64,000 nucleotides of DNA from Vreelandella halophila (GTDB lineage: Bacteria > Pseudomonadota > Gammaproteobacteria > Pseudomonadales > Oleiphilaceae), in NCBI RefSeq assembly GCF_009856365.1, contig NZ_WMEX01000006.1:1-64000 (forward strand), in the 5' to 3' direction. The position numbers and the translations under genes were made by a program. The first letter of the stretch is position 1. Every line of letters begins with the position of its first letter. Below, in pieces: positions 46,193 through 56,131 of the stretch. The notes below the pieces were generated by a model, which was given only the letters and a program-made list of their open reading frames with translations, was not told the origin of the DNA and ran no database searches.

Positions 46193-46987
46193 ATGTCGGA
46201 CTATCCTTCCCTTGAAGGCCTCCGGGTGGTGCTGGTTGAACCTTCCCATCCGGGGAACATCGGTGCCGTGGCCCGGGCCATGAAGAACATGGGTGTCTCC
46301 GAGCTGGCCCTGGTGTCGCCGGTTTCCTTCCCGGATGAAAAGGCCAGCGCCAGGGCCTCAGGGGCGGATGATGTGCTGGCGAACGCCCGGGTTGTATCGG
46401 ACCTTGGGGAGGCCGTTGCAGACTGTGTGGAAGTGATTGGTGCCAGTGCGCGCTCCCGTAGCGTGACCTGGCCGATTCTCAATCCGCGTGACTGCGGTAG
46501 CCGGGCGCTGGAGCAGCGCCTGCAGGGTCCTGTGGCCCTGGTTTTCGGCCGTGAGGATAATGGGCTTTCGAATGAGGAGCTCAGGCGCTGCCATTACCAT
46601 GTGCAGGTGCCTGCGAATCCGGACTTCAGTTCCCTGAATCTGGCCATGGCGGTGCAGGTGATGCTCTATGAGGTGCGTATGCAGAGCCTGTTCGATGTGT
46701 CGGAGTCTCCAGCGCCGCAATGGCAGAGCACTCATAGCCCGGTCGATGACGGCTGGGATGAGCTGCCGGCCACCGCTGCGGACATGGAGCGCCTGCTGGC
46801 CCACCTGGAGCAGACGCTGACGACCACCGGTTTTCACGACCCGGAGCGTCCGCGACAATTGATGGTCAGGATGCGTCGGCTGTTCCAGCGGGCTCATCCT
46901 GACCGCATGGAAATGAACATTCTCAGGGGAATCCTGACCAGCGTTGATAAGCTGGCCCGTTCCCGGAACAGGGGCAATCATGTTTGA
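46193..46987 (+). CDS. trmJ: tRNA (cytidine/uridine-2'-O-)-methyltransferase TrmJ
   Basis: 264 residues from the ATG at 46193. The SPOUT-class N-terminus reads [20 protein letters not shown] then [12 protein letters not shown]; the knotted SAM site has [15 protein letters not shown] and [20 protein letters not shown]. The C-terminal 100 residues form the small dimer/tRNA region. It methylates the 2'-OH of nucleotide 32 in tRNAs. It diverges from the SuhB-like gene and overlaps cysE by 8 bases. Confidence 0.94.
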   Translation: MSDYPSLEGLRVVLVEPSHPGNIGAVARAMKNMGVSELALVSPVSFPDEKASARASGADDVLANARVVSDLGEAVADCVEVIGASARSRSVTWPILNPRDCGSRALEQRLQGPVALVFGREDNGLSNEELRRCHYHVQVPANPDFSSLNLAMAVQVMLYEVRMQSLFDVSESPAPQWQSTHSPVDDGWDELPATAADMERLLAHLEQTLTTTGFHDPERPRQLMVRMRRLFQRAHPDRMEMNILRGILTSVDKLARSRNRGNHV

Positions 46988-47786
46988 CCATCTGCGCGAG
47001 GACATCCAGAGCGTCTTTCACCGTGATCCCGCGGCCCGTAATGCGTTCGAGGTGCTGACCAACTATCCCGGCCTGCATGCACTGCTTTTCCACCGGATGA
47101 ATCATCGACTCTGGCAGTGGGGCTTCAAGTGGCTGGCACGTACCATCTCCACCTTTGCCCGCTGGCTTACAGGGGTTGAGATCCACCCCGGGGCTACCAT
47201 CGGCAGGCGGTTCTTTATTGATCACGGGATGGGGGTGGTCATCGGTGAGACGACGATCATTGGTGATGATGTCACCCTTTACCAGGGCGTGACCCTGGGG
47301 GGAACCAGCTGGAACCACGGTAAACGCCACCCGACCCTGGGGGATGGCGTGGTCGTGGGGGCTGGTGCCAAGATTCTGGGTCCCTTCACCATCGGCCGTC
47401 ACGCCAAGGTGGGCTCAAACGCTGTGGTCACCAAGGAGGTCCCCGAGGGGGCAACAGTGGTGGGCATCCCCGGGCGTATCGTGACCAAGAAGGAAGAGCC
47501 CGAGGAGGGGCGCCGCAAGGCTATGGAGGAGAAGATCGGTTTCGATGCCTACGGGCTCAGCGAGGACATGCCGGATCCGATCGCCCGCTCTATTCGCAGC
47601 ATGCTCGACCACATGCATGTGGTGGACGAGCGTATCGAATCCATGTGCAGGGCGCTGCAACAGATGGACAGCTATCGTGGTTCCACGGAAATGCCACCGC
47701 TGCCGCTTGACTTCGACTGTGGCGACGTGCCGGCTGAAGGTCGGGACAAGGCGGCTGACGAGGGTGAGTCGGGGGCAAATACTTGA
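46980..47786 (+). CDS. cysE: serine O-acetyltransferase
   Basis: 268 residues from the ATG at 46980. The left-handed beta-helix acyltransferase carries [40 protein letters not shown] and [17 protein letters not shown], with the His and Asp of the active site. It makes O-acetylserine for cysteine synthesis, the sulphur donor used by IscS next door. The form is of the shorter EpsC/NifP type with a C-terminal extension of about 90 residues, rather than the E. coli form with a longer N-terminal helix domain. Its stop codon lies inside the iscR promoter. Confidence 0.93.
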   Translation: MFDHLREDIQSVFHRDPAARNAFEVLTNYPGLHALLFHRMNHRLWQWGFKWLARTISTFARWLTGVEIHPGATIGRRFFIDHGMGVVIGETTIIGDDVTLYQGVTLGGTSWNHGKRHPTLGDGVVVGAGAKILGPFTIGRHAKVGSNAVVTKEVPEGATVVGIPGRIVTKKEEPEEGRRKAMEEKIGFDAYGLSEDMPDPIARSIRSMLDHMHVVDERIESMCRALQQMDSYRGSTEMPPLPLDFDCGDVPAEGRDKAADEGESGANT

Positions 47787-47811
47787 CTGTTTTACTTGGT
47801 TAATTGATAAT
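47779..47811 (+). promoter_or_regulatory. iscR promoter with IscR type 1 site
   Basis: TTGACT (47783-47788), a 17-base spacer and GATAAT (47806-47811) make a good sigma-70 promoter. Overlapping it, 47779-47803 (starting ATACTTGACTGTTTTA) agrees with the IscR type 1 consensus ATASYYGACTRWWWYAGTC-RRSTAT except at a few right-half positions. This is the arrangement by which Fe-S-loaded IscR represses its own operon. Confidence 0.75.
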
Positions 47812-47846
47812 CAAGGCCTATCTGTCAGCGCAACCGGATTCCGATC

Positions 47847-48332
47847 ATGAAGCTGACCACCAAAGGGCGCTACGCTGTTACCGCGATGCTTGATCTGGCC
47901 ATCCATTCCGGGAGTGGGCCGGTTTCCCTTGCGGACATCTCGCAGCGCCAGGGCATATCGCTGTCCTATCTCGAGCAGCTTTTCGCGAGACTGCGCCGCA
48001 GCCACCTGGTCACCAGTGTGCGTGGGCCGGGAGGTGGTTACCGGCTGACGCAGGCGGAAGATGCGATATTCGTGGCGGATGTGGTGGACGCGGTCAATGA
48101 GTCGCTGGACACCACCCGTTGTAATCGTGCCGGCGACTGCCAGAATGGCGAGATGTGCCTGACCCATCACCTCTGGGCGGATCTCGGCGATGAGATCCAT
48201 CGCTTTCTAAGCCGGATCAGTCTGGCGGAACTCCGGGATAAACCGGAGGTTCAGGCGGTGGCTCAGCGTCAGGATCAGCGCCAGCGCGAAACCGCGCTTA
48301 TTGCGGGCGACACCCGCCACGCAAGTGCCTGA
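47847..48332 (+). CDS. iscR: Rrf2-family Fe-S cluster regulator IscR
   Basis: 161 residues. The helix-turn-helix start [20 protein letters not shown] and [20 protein letters not shown], the wing [10 protein letters not shown], and the cluster ligands in [20 protein letters not shown] (three cysteines and the histidine) are all present. The holo-protein should carry [2Fe-2S] and repress the type 1 site in its own promoter. Only iscS follows it in the operon; see the finding on the contracted isc locus. Confidence 0.96.
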   Translation: MKLTTKGRYAVTAMLDLAIHSGSGPVSLADISQRQGISLSYLEQLFARLRRSHLVTSVRGPGGGYRLTQAEDAIFVADVVDAVNESLDTTRCNRAGDCQNGEMCLTHHLWADLGDEIHRFLSRISLAELRDKPEVQAVAQRQDQRQRETALIAGDTRHASA

Positions 48333-48373
48333 GCGGTTGCCGCGCGGACGGTTCCCAACAGCGAAACAATCCC

Positions 48374-49549
48374 ATGACACAGACCATCTATCTTGACTAT
48401 GCCGCCACCACGCCCGTTGACCCGCGTGTGGCGGAGACCCTTCAGCAGTACCTGACGCCGGACGGCATCTTCGGCAACCCGGCTTCCCGTTCTCATGCCG
48501 TGGGCTGGCAGGCCGAAGCAGCGGTTGAGCAGGCGCGCGCCCGGGTGGCTGGGCTTATCGGTGCGGACAGCCGGGAGATCGTCTGGACCTCGGGCGCCAC
48601 CGAATCCGACAACCTGGCCATCAAGGGCGCGGCGCTGGCCAATCAGGCCAGGGGCGGCCATGTGGTGACGTCCATCATTGAGCACAAAGCGGTGGTGGAC
48701 TGTTTCCAGTGGCTGGAGGAAAAGGGGTTTGAGGTCACCTGGCTGGAGCCGGATGAGTACGGCTGTATTGCAGCGGAGCAGGTCGAGGCGGCGCTCAGGG
48801 AAGACACCATCCTTGTGTCGCTGATGGCGGTGAATAACGAGCTGGGCAGCATCAACCCGATCGCGGCCATCGGGAGCCTGCTGCGTGAACGGGGTGTCCT
48901 ATTCCATGTGGACGCGGCCCAGGCCTCAGGCAAGATGGGTCTGGATGTCACCCGTATGCCGGTGGACCTGATGGCCCTGTCCGCGCACAAGGTCTACGGG
49001 CCCAAGGGTATTGGGGCGCTCTACGTGCGGCGGTCACCGGATGTCACCATCGAGGCTCAGATGCATGGTGGCGGTCATGAACGTGGTCTGCGGTCAGGAA
49101 CCCTGGCAACCCATCAGATCGCGGCCATGGGTCATGCTTTCAGCCTGGCGCTTGAGGAGGGTGATGCCGAGGCGGAAAGGTTTGAAGCGCTGCGTGCGCG
49201 CTTCATTATGGGCCTCGAAGGGCTGGCGGGCGTCCAGGTGCATGGTCCGGAAACCGAGCGCGTTCCCGGCATCATCAATATCGGCTTTGAGGGCGTGGAT
49301 GGCGAATCCCTGCTGCTGGCCCTGAGGGGTATTGCTGTCTCCTCTGGTTCGGCCTGCGCTTCAGCCACTACTGAGCCTTCCTATGTGCTTCAGGGTATCG
49401 GCCTTCCGCCGGAAAAGGCTCAGGGGTCGCTGCGTTTCTCCCTGGGGCGTTTCAGTACGGAAGCTGAAATCGACGCTGCCGCCGAACGCATCACAGAGGC
49501 GGTGCAGAGGCTGCGCGAACGCAGTGCCGCGCGGCGTGCGACGGTGTGA
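48374..49549 (+). CDS. iscS: cysteine desulfurase IscS
   Basis: 391 residues. The PLP-binding lysine is in [19 protein letters not shown] and the persulphide cysteine is in [17 protein letters not shown], the group I loop of IscS. The N-terminus [18 protein letters not shown] is canonical. E. coli and Pseudomonas IscS end in a tail (SPLWEMYKxGxDL...) that docks IscU; here the protein stops after [13 protein letters not shown]. No iscU gene follows. The enzyme probably serves tRNA thiolation and other sulphur acceptors more than ISC assembly. Confidence 0.94.
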   Translation: MTQTIYLDYAATTPVDPRVAETLQQYLTPDGIFGNPASRSHAVGWQAEAAVEQARARVAGLIGADSREIVWTSGATESDNLAIKGAALANQARGGHVVTSIIEHKAVVDCFQWLEEKGFEVTWLEPDEYGCIAAEQVEAALREDTILVSLMAVNNELGSINPIAAIGSLLRERGVLFHVDAAQASGKMGLDVTRMPVDLMALSAHKVYGPKGIGALYVRRSPDVTIEAQMHGGGHERGLRSGTLATHQIAAMGHAFSLALEEGDAEAERFEALRARFIMGLEGLAGVQVHGPETERVPGIINIGFEGVDGESLLLALRGIAVSSGSACASATTEPSYVLQGIGLPPEKAQGSLRFSLGRFSTEAEIDAAAERITEAVQRLRERSAARRATV

Positions 49550-49573
49550 CTTTACGCCTGAGGTGCGTATAAT
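49546..49573 (+). promoter_or_regulatory. likely promoter of ndk
   Basis: A perfect TATAAT at 49568-49573 is preceded at 16 bases by GTGACT (49546-49551), a four-of-six -35 match that overlaps the iscS stop. It gives ndk-rlmN its own start about 40 bases before the ndk ATG. Confidence 0.5.
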
Positions 49574-49617
49574 TCCGCCCGGATTCCACAGATTACTGAT
49601 AACAGGAGTTTCATCCC

Positions 49618-50049
49618 ATGGCTATTGAGCGCACCCTGTCGATCATCAAGCCGGATGCGGTATCCCGCAACCTGATCGGCGAAATTGAGAGCCGTTTCGA
49701 GAAAGCCGGTCTGCAGGTTGTGGCAGCCCGCATGATCCACATGACCCAGGAGCAGGCGGAGGGTTTCTACGCCGAGCACCGTGAGCGCTCGTTCTTTCCG
49801 GATCTGGTGGGCTTCATGACCTCCGGCCCGGTTATTGTCCAGGTGCTGGAAGGCGAGAACGCCATTGCCCGGAACCGTGAACTGATGGGCGCGACCAACC
49901 CCAAGGAAGCGGAAGCAGGCACCATCCGGGCGGATTACGCCGATTCGATCGACGCCAACGCGGTTCACGGCTCTGATTCGCCGGAATCCGCCGAGCGCGA
50001 GATCGCCTATTTCTTCAACGACAGCGAGATCTGCCCGCGCACCCTGTAA
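49618..50049 (+). CDS. ndk: nucleoside diphosphate kinase
   Basis: 143 residues. It begins [20 protein letters not shown] and has the catalytic histidine in [20 protein letters not shown]. It balances nucleoside triphosphate pools by phosphate exchange. In Pseudomonas ndk follows the complete isc operon; here it follows iscS directly, 68 bases away, and precedes rlmN. Confidence 0.97.
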   Translation: MAIERTLSIIKPDAVSRNLIGEIESRFEKAGLQVVAARMIHMTQEQAEGFYAEHRERSFFPDLVGFMTSGPVIVQVLEGENAIARNRELMGATNPKEAEAGTIRADYADSIDANAVHGSDSPESAEREIAYFFNDSEICPRTL

Positions 50050-50079
50050 GACCAGCGCGGACAGAGAAGGTATCCAAGC

Positions 50080-51207
50080 ATGAGCAACACCGGCACCCAG
50101 AGTTCAGCTGAGAAGGTTAATCTTCTTGGCCTGCCGCGGCACAAGATGGAGCAGTTCTTCGTCGATATCGGCGAGAAGAAGTTCCGTGCCGGGCAGGTCA
50201 TGAAGTGGATTCACCATTATGGGGTGGATGACTTCGAGGCCATGACCAACGTCAGCAAGACGCTCCGTGCACGACTGGCGGAGATCGCCGAGATCCGGGG
50301 GCCGGAGGTTCTTCTTGATGAAACCTCGAGCGACGGCACACGCAAGTGGGTCATGCGCATGGCCGAGGGCAACAGCATCGAGACGGTGCTGATTCCCGAT
50401 GGCGAGCGCGGCACCCTGTGTGTGTCCTCCCAGGTCGGGTGCAGCCTTGACTGCAGTTTCTGTTCCACCGGCAAGCGTGGCTTCAACCGCAATCTCTCCG
50501 CGGCGGAGATCATCGGTCAGGTCTGGGCGGCGCTGCGAACCTTCATGCCCTTCGATCGCACGAAGGAGCGGCCCATCACCAATGTGGTCATGATGGGCAT
50601 GGGTGAGCCGCTGCTGAATTTCGACAACGTTGTCGATGCCATGGACCTGATGATGGATGACTGGGCGTACGGCATTTCCAAACGCCGGGTGACCGTCAGC
50701 ACTTCCGGGGTGATTCCGGCGCTGGAGAAACTGGGCGAGGTTTCCGATGTGTCACTTGCCATTTCGCTCCATGCCCCCAATGATGAGCTGCGGAACGAAC
50801 TGGTGCCGCTGAATCGCAAATACCCGATTGAACGTCTGCTTTCGGCGACGAAGCAGTACCTGTCGGGACTCGGGGATCGGCGCAGGGCAACCATCGAGTA
50901 CACGCTGATTGAGGGCGTCAACGACCAGCCGGAGCATGCATCGCAGCTTGCGGATCTGCTGGTGGACGTGCCGTGCAAAGTCAACCTGATCCCGTTCAAT
51001 CCCTTCCCCGAGAGCGATTACCGTCGCCCGAGCGGGAATGCGGTGAAGCGGTTTCAGGACATAATGAACCAGGCCGGCTATATTACAACGGTGCGTACAA
51101 CACGCGGCGACGATATTGATGCCGCCTGCGGCCAGCTGGTCGGCCAGTTCGAGGACCGTACCCGCCGCAGTGAGCGTTATATTCCGGTTCACCAGGAGGT
51201 GGGCTGA
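50080..51207 (+). CDS. rlmN: dual-specificity 23S rRNA/tRNA adenine-C2 methyltransferase RlmN
   Basis: 375 residues. The radical-SAM cluster is bound by [11 protein letters not shown], and the methyl-carrying cysteine is near the C-terminus in [43 protein letters not shown] and [18 protein letters not shown] are family hallmarks. It makes m2A2503 in 23S rRNA and m2A37 in some tRNAs. It needs a [4Fe-4S] cluster, as does IspG downstream, although the local isc operon is contracted. Confidence 0.97.
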   Translation: MSNTGTQSSAEKVNLLGLPRHKMEQFFVDIGEKKFRAGQVMKWIHHYGVDDFEAMTNVSKTLRARLAEIAEIRGPEVLLDETSSDGTRKWVMRMAEGNSIETVLIPDGERGTLCVSSQVGCSLDCSFCSTGKRGFNRNLSAAEIIGQVWAALRTFMPFDRTKERPITNVVMMGMGEPLLNFDNVVDAMDLMMDDWAYGISKRRVTVSTSGVIPALEKLGEVSDVSLAISLHAPNDELRNELVPLNRKYPIERLLSATKQYLSGLGDRRRATIEYTLIEGVNDQPEHASQLADLLVDVPCKVNLIPFNPFPESDYRRPSGNAVKRFQDIMNQAGYITTVRTTRGDDIDAACGQLVGQFEDRTRRSERYIPVHQEVG

Positions 51208-51225
51208 AGGCAAACGATTCGGAGG

Positions 51226-52038
51226 ATGACTGACTCCATGCCAGTGCGATCAAAGGCTGACGCGATGCGGATCACCGCGATTCTGATGCTTTGCATTGTC
51301 GCGGCGGGTTGTGTCTCGCAGCGGCAGGGAACCTTCGCCTCAGGCAATCCTGAGCAGGCGGAGGAGGATTACGTGCGTCTGGGGTTGGCCTATATCCAGA
51401 ATGACCGCTATGACCGGGCCCGCCAGCATCTGGATCGTGCGCTTGAGATCAATGATGAAAGCGCCCCCGCCATCGCCGCCAAAGCGTTGATCAACGAAGA
51501 GCAGGGTGAATACGACCTGGCCGAGCAACGCTTCCGGCGGGCACTGGATCTGGAACCGGAGTATACCCGTGGCCGTTCCCATTTCGGGGTTTTCCTCTAT
51601 AACCGTGGCCGGTATGAGGAGGCTCTGGAACAGTTCCGGAAGGCATCCGAGGACACCGATTACGACAGTCGCGCCGGGGTTTTTGTGAACCTGGCACGTA
51701 CCGCGAGCCAGCTTGACCGCCATGATGAGGCGGCGGACGCCTATAAGCGCGCCATGAAGCTGCGGCGTGGCAGTACGACAGCCCACATCGGTGCGGTGAC
51801 GGCCCTGATCGATGCCGGGCGTTATGCGGAAGCCCGGCCCCTTTACCGTCGACTGACCATGCGCATCGAACGCTCCCGGGAGCTCTCCCATACGCCTGCG
51901 TCCCTGCTGGCGGGGATCCGGCTGGCAAGAGAGTCAGGCGAGGAGCGAGAGGCGTCCGGGCTGGTGGAGCAGTTGCGTGAGCGCTTCCCGGATTCCGAGG
52001 AATACCAGCAATACAGGACCATGGTCACCGATGAGTGA
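51226..52038 (+). CDS. pilF: type IV pilus biogenesis/stability lipoprotein PilF/PilW (TPR)
   Basis: 270 residues. Starts at 51226 or at ATG 51265 (MRITAILMLCIVAAGC) are possible; the latter gives a standard lipoprotein signal ending in the lipobox VAAGC. The mature part is built of TPR repeats (DYVRLGLAYIQNDRYDRARQ and similar, about five). PilF is the pilotin that helps the secretin PilQ assemble in the outer membrane. The gene sits in the conserved place between rlmN and rodZ. The stop overlaps the rodZ start. Confidence 0.92.
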   Translation: MTDSMPVRSKADAMRITAILMLCIVAAGCVSQRQGTFASGNPEQAEEDYVRLGLAYIQNDRYDRARQHLDRALEINDESAPAIAAKALINEEQGEYDLAEQRFRRALDLEPEYTRGRSHFGVFLYNRGRYEEALEQFRKASEDTDYDSRAGVFVNLARTASQLDRHDEAADAYKRAMKLRRGSTTAHIGAVTALIDAGRYAEARPLYRRLTMRIERSRELSHTPASLLAGIRLARESGEEREASGLVEQLRERFPDSEEYQQYRTMVTDE

Positions 52039-52981
52039 AGAGGGTAGCGCCGAGAACAGTAACGGGCCGACAACCCGGCTCGTGGGCGAACAGCTGCGAA
52101 CCGCCCGCGAGCACCACGGAATGGATCGACAGGATGTCGCGGATCAGCTGCATCTGAGGCCATCGATCATCCAGGCCATTGAGGAAAGTGATTATGAGGC
52201 CATGCCCGCGGATCTTTTCCTCAAGGGGTATGTCCGGACCTATGCGCGTCTCACGGAACAGGACGGGGATGATCTGATTGCCCGCCTGGATCGGGAACTC
52301 GAACCCTACCGCGAGAGTCAGGAGGCGCAGAAGGAGCCCAGCCCGACAGAAGTCATACGTCAGAAGAAGATTCGCAGGCGTCGTATCGGGGGCATGACCA
52401 TCGCGGTTGTGGCAGTGCTGCTCCTTGGCTGGGTGGTCTACGAGTACGGACCCTGGGTGGTGGATTCTGCGGTGGAAGCGGCTGGTGAAGTGGAATTCGA
52501 AGTGCCGGATCCAGGTTCTGGTGCGGGGGCAGAGGCCGACTCCGAGCCCGAGCCTGAGCCTGCCACCGCAACGGATGAGGACGACACCACTGGTGCGGGG
52601 AGCTCCGAGGCTGGCGCGGATACCGAACCGGCATTCTCGACGCCTGTTGCCCAGGTTGATGACTCTGGTGGCGCTGCGTCCAACGGTGGAACACAGACGG
52701 CTACCGGCGAACAGCCGGGTGGCAGCCAGCCATCGCTGACCATTACGTTTGATGGTGCCTGCTGGGTTGAGGTGGTTAACGGCAACGGAGAGCGGGTTGT
52801 GGTCACCCTTGCCCAGGAAGGTGAGACAGTTGAATATGAGGGCCCCGTGCCCTTTGAAGTGCTGCTCGGCAACGTTGACGCGGTAGCCTCGGTGCGCTTT
52901 ATGGGCGAAGCGGTGGAACTCGAACAGTACCCCGTGAATGCCGGGCGTACACAGTTTGTACTTGATACAGCCAATGGCTGA
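52031..52981 (+). CDS. rodZ: cytoskeletal cell-shape protein RodZ
   Basis: 316 residues from the ATG at 52031, overlapping the pilF stop. Residues 15-85 form the Xre-type helix-turn-helix ([20 protein letters not shown]), followed by a basic juxtamembrane stretch ([12 protein letters not shown]) and one membrane helix (about 125-143). The periplasmic side has a long acidic Pro/Ser/Thr/Glu-rich linker, then a DUF4115 beta domain ([20 protein letters not shown]). RodZ links MreB to the membrane in rod-shape control. The very acidic linker fits a halotolerant host. Confidence 0.93.
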   Translation: MSEEGSAENSNGPTTRLVGEQLRTAREHHGMDRQDVADQLHLRPSIIQAIEESDYEAMPADLFLKGYVRTYARLTEQDGDDLIARLDRELEPYRESQEAQKEPSPTEVIRQKKIRRRRIGGMTIAVVAVLLLGWVVYEYGPWVVDSAVEAAGEVEFEVPDPGSGAGAEADSEPEPEPATATDEDDTTGAGSSEAGADTEPAFSTPVAQVDDSGGAASNGGTQTATGEQPGGSQPSLTITFDGACWVEVVNGNGERVVVTLAQEGETVEYEGPVPFEVLLGNVDAVASVRFMGEAVELEQYPVNAGRTQFVLDTANG

Positions 52982-53022
52982 ACCCCGCAGGGGCAGCCGC
53001 AGAGAATGGCAGGTTCAGAACG

Positions 53023-54141
53023 ATGCTTAAGAACGAAGAGTCTCCCATCAAGCGCAGGCCATCCCGCCAGATCCATGTGGGGTCGGTTCCCGTGGGGGGC
53101 GATGCGCCCATAGCCGTTCAGAGCATGACGAATACCGATACCCTCGACGTTGAGGGGACGGTGGCGCAGATCCGTGGCCTGGAGGAAGCCGGTGCCGACA
53201 TTGTCCGGGTATCGGTTCCGGACATGGATTCCGCTGAGGCCTTTGCGAAGATCCGCGCTGCCGTGAATGTGCCGCTGGTGGCGGACATCCACTTCGACTA
53301 CAAAATCGCGTTGCGTGTGGCGGAGCTGGGCGTGGACTGCCTGCGCATCAATCCCGGCAACATCGGGAAGGAAGAGCGGGTCAGGGCCGTTATCAACGCC
53401 GCCAAGGATCACGGCATCCCGATCCGTATCGGCGTCAACGCCGGCTCCCTGGAAAAGGATCTGCAGCGCAAGTACGGCGAACCCACCTCCGAGGCGATGG
53501 TGGAATCCGCCATGCGCCATATCGAGATCCTCGACCGGTATGATTTCAAGGACTTCAAGGTCAGCCTCAAGGCCTCCGATGTGATCATGGCGGTCCAGGC
53601 CTATCGACTCATCGCGGATAAGATCGAGCAGCCCCTGCATCTGGGGATTACCGAGGCTGGCGGCCTGCGTTCCGGCGCTGTGAAATCGTCTGTGGGTCTG
53701 GGGATGCTGCTGGCGGAAGGGATCGGTGATACCATCCGCATCTCGCTGGCGGCGGACCCGGTAGAGGAGATCAAGGTTGGCTTTGATATCCTCAAGAGTC
53801 TGCGCCTGCGCACGCGCGGGATCAACTTCATCGCCTGCCCGAGTTGCTCGCGCCAGAACTTTGATGTGATCGGCACCATGAATGAGCTGGAATCCCGTCT
53901 GGAGGATGTGAACACCTCCATGGATGTGGCCGTGATTGGCTGCATCGTGAACGGGCCAGGTGAGGCAAAGGAAGCGGACATCGGCATCACCGGCGGTACC
54001 CCCCAGCACCTGATGTACCAGGACGGGGACAAGGATCGCAAGATCGACAAGGCCTCCCTGGTGGATGACCTGGAGCGCGAGATCCGTGAGCGGGCGGCGC
54101 GCAAGAAGGCGGAAGAAGACGCCATCATCGCCAAGGGCTGA
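53023..54141 (+). CDS. ispG: 4-hydroxy-3-methylbut-2-enyl diphosphate synthase (flavodoxin)
   Basis: 372 residues. The TIM-barrel part carries [20 protein letters not shown] and the cluster domain the cysteines in [13 protein letters not shown] and [20 protein letters not shown], which with a glutamate bind [4Fe-4S]. It performs the penultimate step of the MEP isoprenoid pathway. The length is that of the compact bacterial form. Confidence 0.96.
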   Translation: MLKNEESPIKRRPSRQIHVGSVPVGGDAPIAVQSMTNTDTLDVEGTVAQIRGLEEAGADIVRVSVPDMDSAEAFAKIRAAVNVPLVADIHFDYKIALRVAELGVDCLRINPGNIGKEERVRAVINAAKDHGIPIRIGVNAGSLEKDLQRKYGEPTSEAMVESAMRHIEILDRYDFKDFKVSLKASDVIMAVQAYRLIADKIEQPLHLGITEAGGLRSGAVKSSVGLGMLLAEGIGDTIRISLAADPVEEIKVGFDILKSLRLRTRGINFIACPSCSRQNFDVIGTMNELESRLEDVNTSMDVAVIGCIVNGPGEAKEADIGITGGTPQHLMYQDGDKDRKIDKASLVDDLEREIRERAARKKAEEDAIIAKG

Positions 54142-54180
54142 TCGCGGGCGGGCAACCACGCGACCGAACAGGGGAGAACC

Positions 54181-55479
54181 TTGGCCAGAATACAGGCAAT
54201 TCGTGGAATGAATGACATACTGCCGGACCAGTCACCGGTCTGGCAGTATGTGGAGCGCACTCTGGGTGGTGTGCTCAGCGCCTATGGGTATCGCGAGATC
54301 CGGATGCCCATCGTGGAGAAAACCGAGCTGTTCAGCCGGTCCATCGGCGAGGTGACCGACATCGTCGAAAAGGAGATGTACACCTTTGAGGACCGCAATG
54401 GCGACAGCCTGACCCTGAGACCAGAGGGGACCGCCGGCTGTGTCCGGGCAGCGGAGCAGCACGGTCTGCTGTTCAACCAGCAGCAGCGCCTCTGGTATAC
54501 CGGCCCCATGTTCCGCCACGAGCGGCCCCAGAAGGGACGTTACCGTCAGTTCCACCAGATCGGCGTGGAAGCCTTCGGGATGGAAGGGCCGGATATTGAC
54601 GCCGAGCTGCTTCTGATGACCGCCCGCATCTGGCGGGCACTGGGCCTGGCGGGTCAGGTGCGCCTGGAGATCAACTCCCTGGGCACCGCTGAGGACCGGC
54701 AGCGCTACCGCGAGGCGCTCACCGCCTATCTTGAGGGCCATCGTGATCGACTGGACGAGGACAGCCAGCGGCGTCTCGCCGAAAACCCGTTACGGATTCT
54801 CGACTCGAAAGTGGCTGAAACCCAGCGCATCCTCGAGGATGCCCCGGTATTGGCCGACTATATCGGGGAAGAAAGCCGCGAGCATTTCCGGGTGCTGTGT
54901 GAGCGTCTGGATGCAGCCGGCCTTGCCTACAGCGTGAATTCCGGCCTGGTCCGGGGGCTGGACTACTATGGTAAAACCGTGTTCGAGTGGGTCACCGACG
55001 CGCTGGGGGCCCAGGGCACGGTCTGTGCCGGGGGCCGGTACGATGGTCTGGTGGAGCAGCTCGGTGGGCGCTCGACGCCCGCGATCGGGTTTGCCATGGG
55101 AATGGAACGGCTGATCCTGCTGCTCGAGACCGAAGGGCTGATCCCGGAATGGGTCAACGGCAATGCGGATATCTATGTCATGGGCATGGATGACAGCCTC
55201 TCCGGCCAGGCATTCGGCCTTGCGGAGCGCCTGCGGGATGCACTGCCGGCGCACCGGGTGGTCAGCCACTGCGGTGGTGGCGGTTTCAAGAGCCGTATGA
55301 AGAAAGCCGACGCCTCCGGTGCACAGCTGGCCGTGATCCTGGGTGCGGATGAAGCCGCGGCCGGTGAGGTCAGCGTGAAGAACCTGGCAAACACCGAGCA
55401 GCAGCGGATTGCGCAGTCCGAGCTGGTAGCCGCCTGTCAGGCCCACCTCGGTGACAAAGCGAACGAACAGGGAGAATAA
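54181..55479 (+). CDS. hisS: histidyl-tRNA synthetase
   Basis: 432 residues from a TTG start that has GGGGAGAA upstream. The class II core shows [20 protein letters not shown], motif 1/2 with [11 protein letters not shown] and [19 protein letters not shown], and the histidine-specific [18 protein letters not shown]. The C-terminal anticodon-binding domain follows. It charges tRNA-His. Confidence 0.96.
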   Translation: MARIQAIRGMNDILPDQSPVWQYVERTLGGVLSAYGYREIRMPIVEKTELFSRSIGEVTDIVEKEMYTFEDRNGDSLTLRPEGTAGCVRAAEQHGLLFNQQQRLWYTGPMFRHERPQKGRYRQFHQIGVEAFGMEGPDIDAELLLMTARIWRALGLAGQVRLEINSLGTAEDRQRYREALTAYLEGHRDRLDEDSQRRLAENPLRILDSKVAETQRILEDAPVLADYIGEESREHFRVLCERLDAAGLAYSVNSGLVRGLDYYGKTVFEWVTDALGAQGTVCAGGRYDGLVEQLGGRSTPAIGFAMGMERLILLLETEGLIPEWVNGNADIYVMGMDDSLSGQAFGLAERLRDALPAHRVVSHCGGGGFKSRMKKADASGAQLAVILGADEAAAGEVSVKNLANTEQQRIAQSELVAACQAHLGDKANEQGE

Positions 55480-55483
55480 GAAA

Positions 55484-56131
55484 GTGGCCGAAGAAGACGA
55501 ACAGTGGGAAGCGTTCAAGCGCTGGTGGAAGCAGAACGGTTCCAGCGTGCTGATGGGCATTGCCATCGTGGTTCTGGGTATAGCCGGCTGGCAGTACTGG
55601 GAGGCGCGTGAAGCCTCGGCCCGCGCGGAAGCCCGCCAGGGTTTTGACAGCGTGATCAGCACACTGCAGTCGGATAAGGAGACTGAGGAGCGGCTTTCCA
55701 CCATGGAGTACGCTCTGGACAATCTTAAGGACAGCCAGCCGGACAGCCCCTATACGGTGTTCTCTGCCATGGTTGCGGCCAGCGTCTATATGGAGGAATC
55801 CCGCGCGGAGGACGCTGTTGAGGAACTGGAATGGGCGCTGGAGCAGGCAGGGGGTCAACCGCTGCCGCGGGTGATCCGTCTGCGCCTGGCCAGGGCTCAG
55901 CTGGCCAGCGGCGAGGCTGAGGGCGCGATCGCGACACTGGAAGGCCTTGAGGATGCCGGGGAATTCGCTCCCCTGTTCCATGAACTCAGAGGTGATGCTC
56001 ACCATGCTGCGGGGAATGAGGACGCGGCGCGTGAGGCCTATCAGGCAGCGCGCGAGTCGCATGGTGAGGATGTGAATGATCGCCTGCTTGAAATCAAGCT
56101 CAGTGACCTTGCCGTAATGGAGGAGGGTTGA
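55484..56131 (+). CDS. yfgM: YfgM-type TPR membrane protein
   Basis: About 215 residues from a GTG start at 55484, with GGGAG nine bases upstream; a frame from 55451 would overlap hisS. It starts EEDEQWEAFKRWWKQNGSSV, then one membrane helix (LMGIAIVVLGIAGWQYW) and a periplasmic TPR-like helical domain. YfgM associates with SecYEG and periplasmic chaperones. It is in the usual place between hisS and bamB, with which it overlaps by one base (TGATG). Confidence 0.92.
   Translation: MAEEDEQWEAFKRWWKQNGSSVLMGIAIVVLGIAGWQYWEAREASARAEARQGFDSVISTLQSDKETEERLSTMEYALDNLKDSQPDSPYTVFSAMVAASVYMEESRAEDAVEELEWALEQAGGQPLPRVIRLRLARAQLASGEAEGAIATLEGLEDAGEFAPLFHELRGDAHHAAGNEDAAREAYQAARESHGEDVNDRLLEIKLSDLAVMEEG

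Noticed and set aside
48374-49549. Assigning the desulfurase as NifS or SufS instead of IscS
   Set aside because: The persulphide loop [15 protein letters not shown] and the neighbours iscR and ndk fit IscS; SufS has a different loop around its cysteine.
52438-54159. Long minus-strand open frame over rodZ and ispG
   Set aside because: Antisense shadow; no ribosome site or known domain, while both plus-strand genes are clear.
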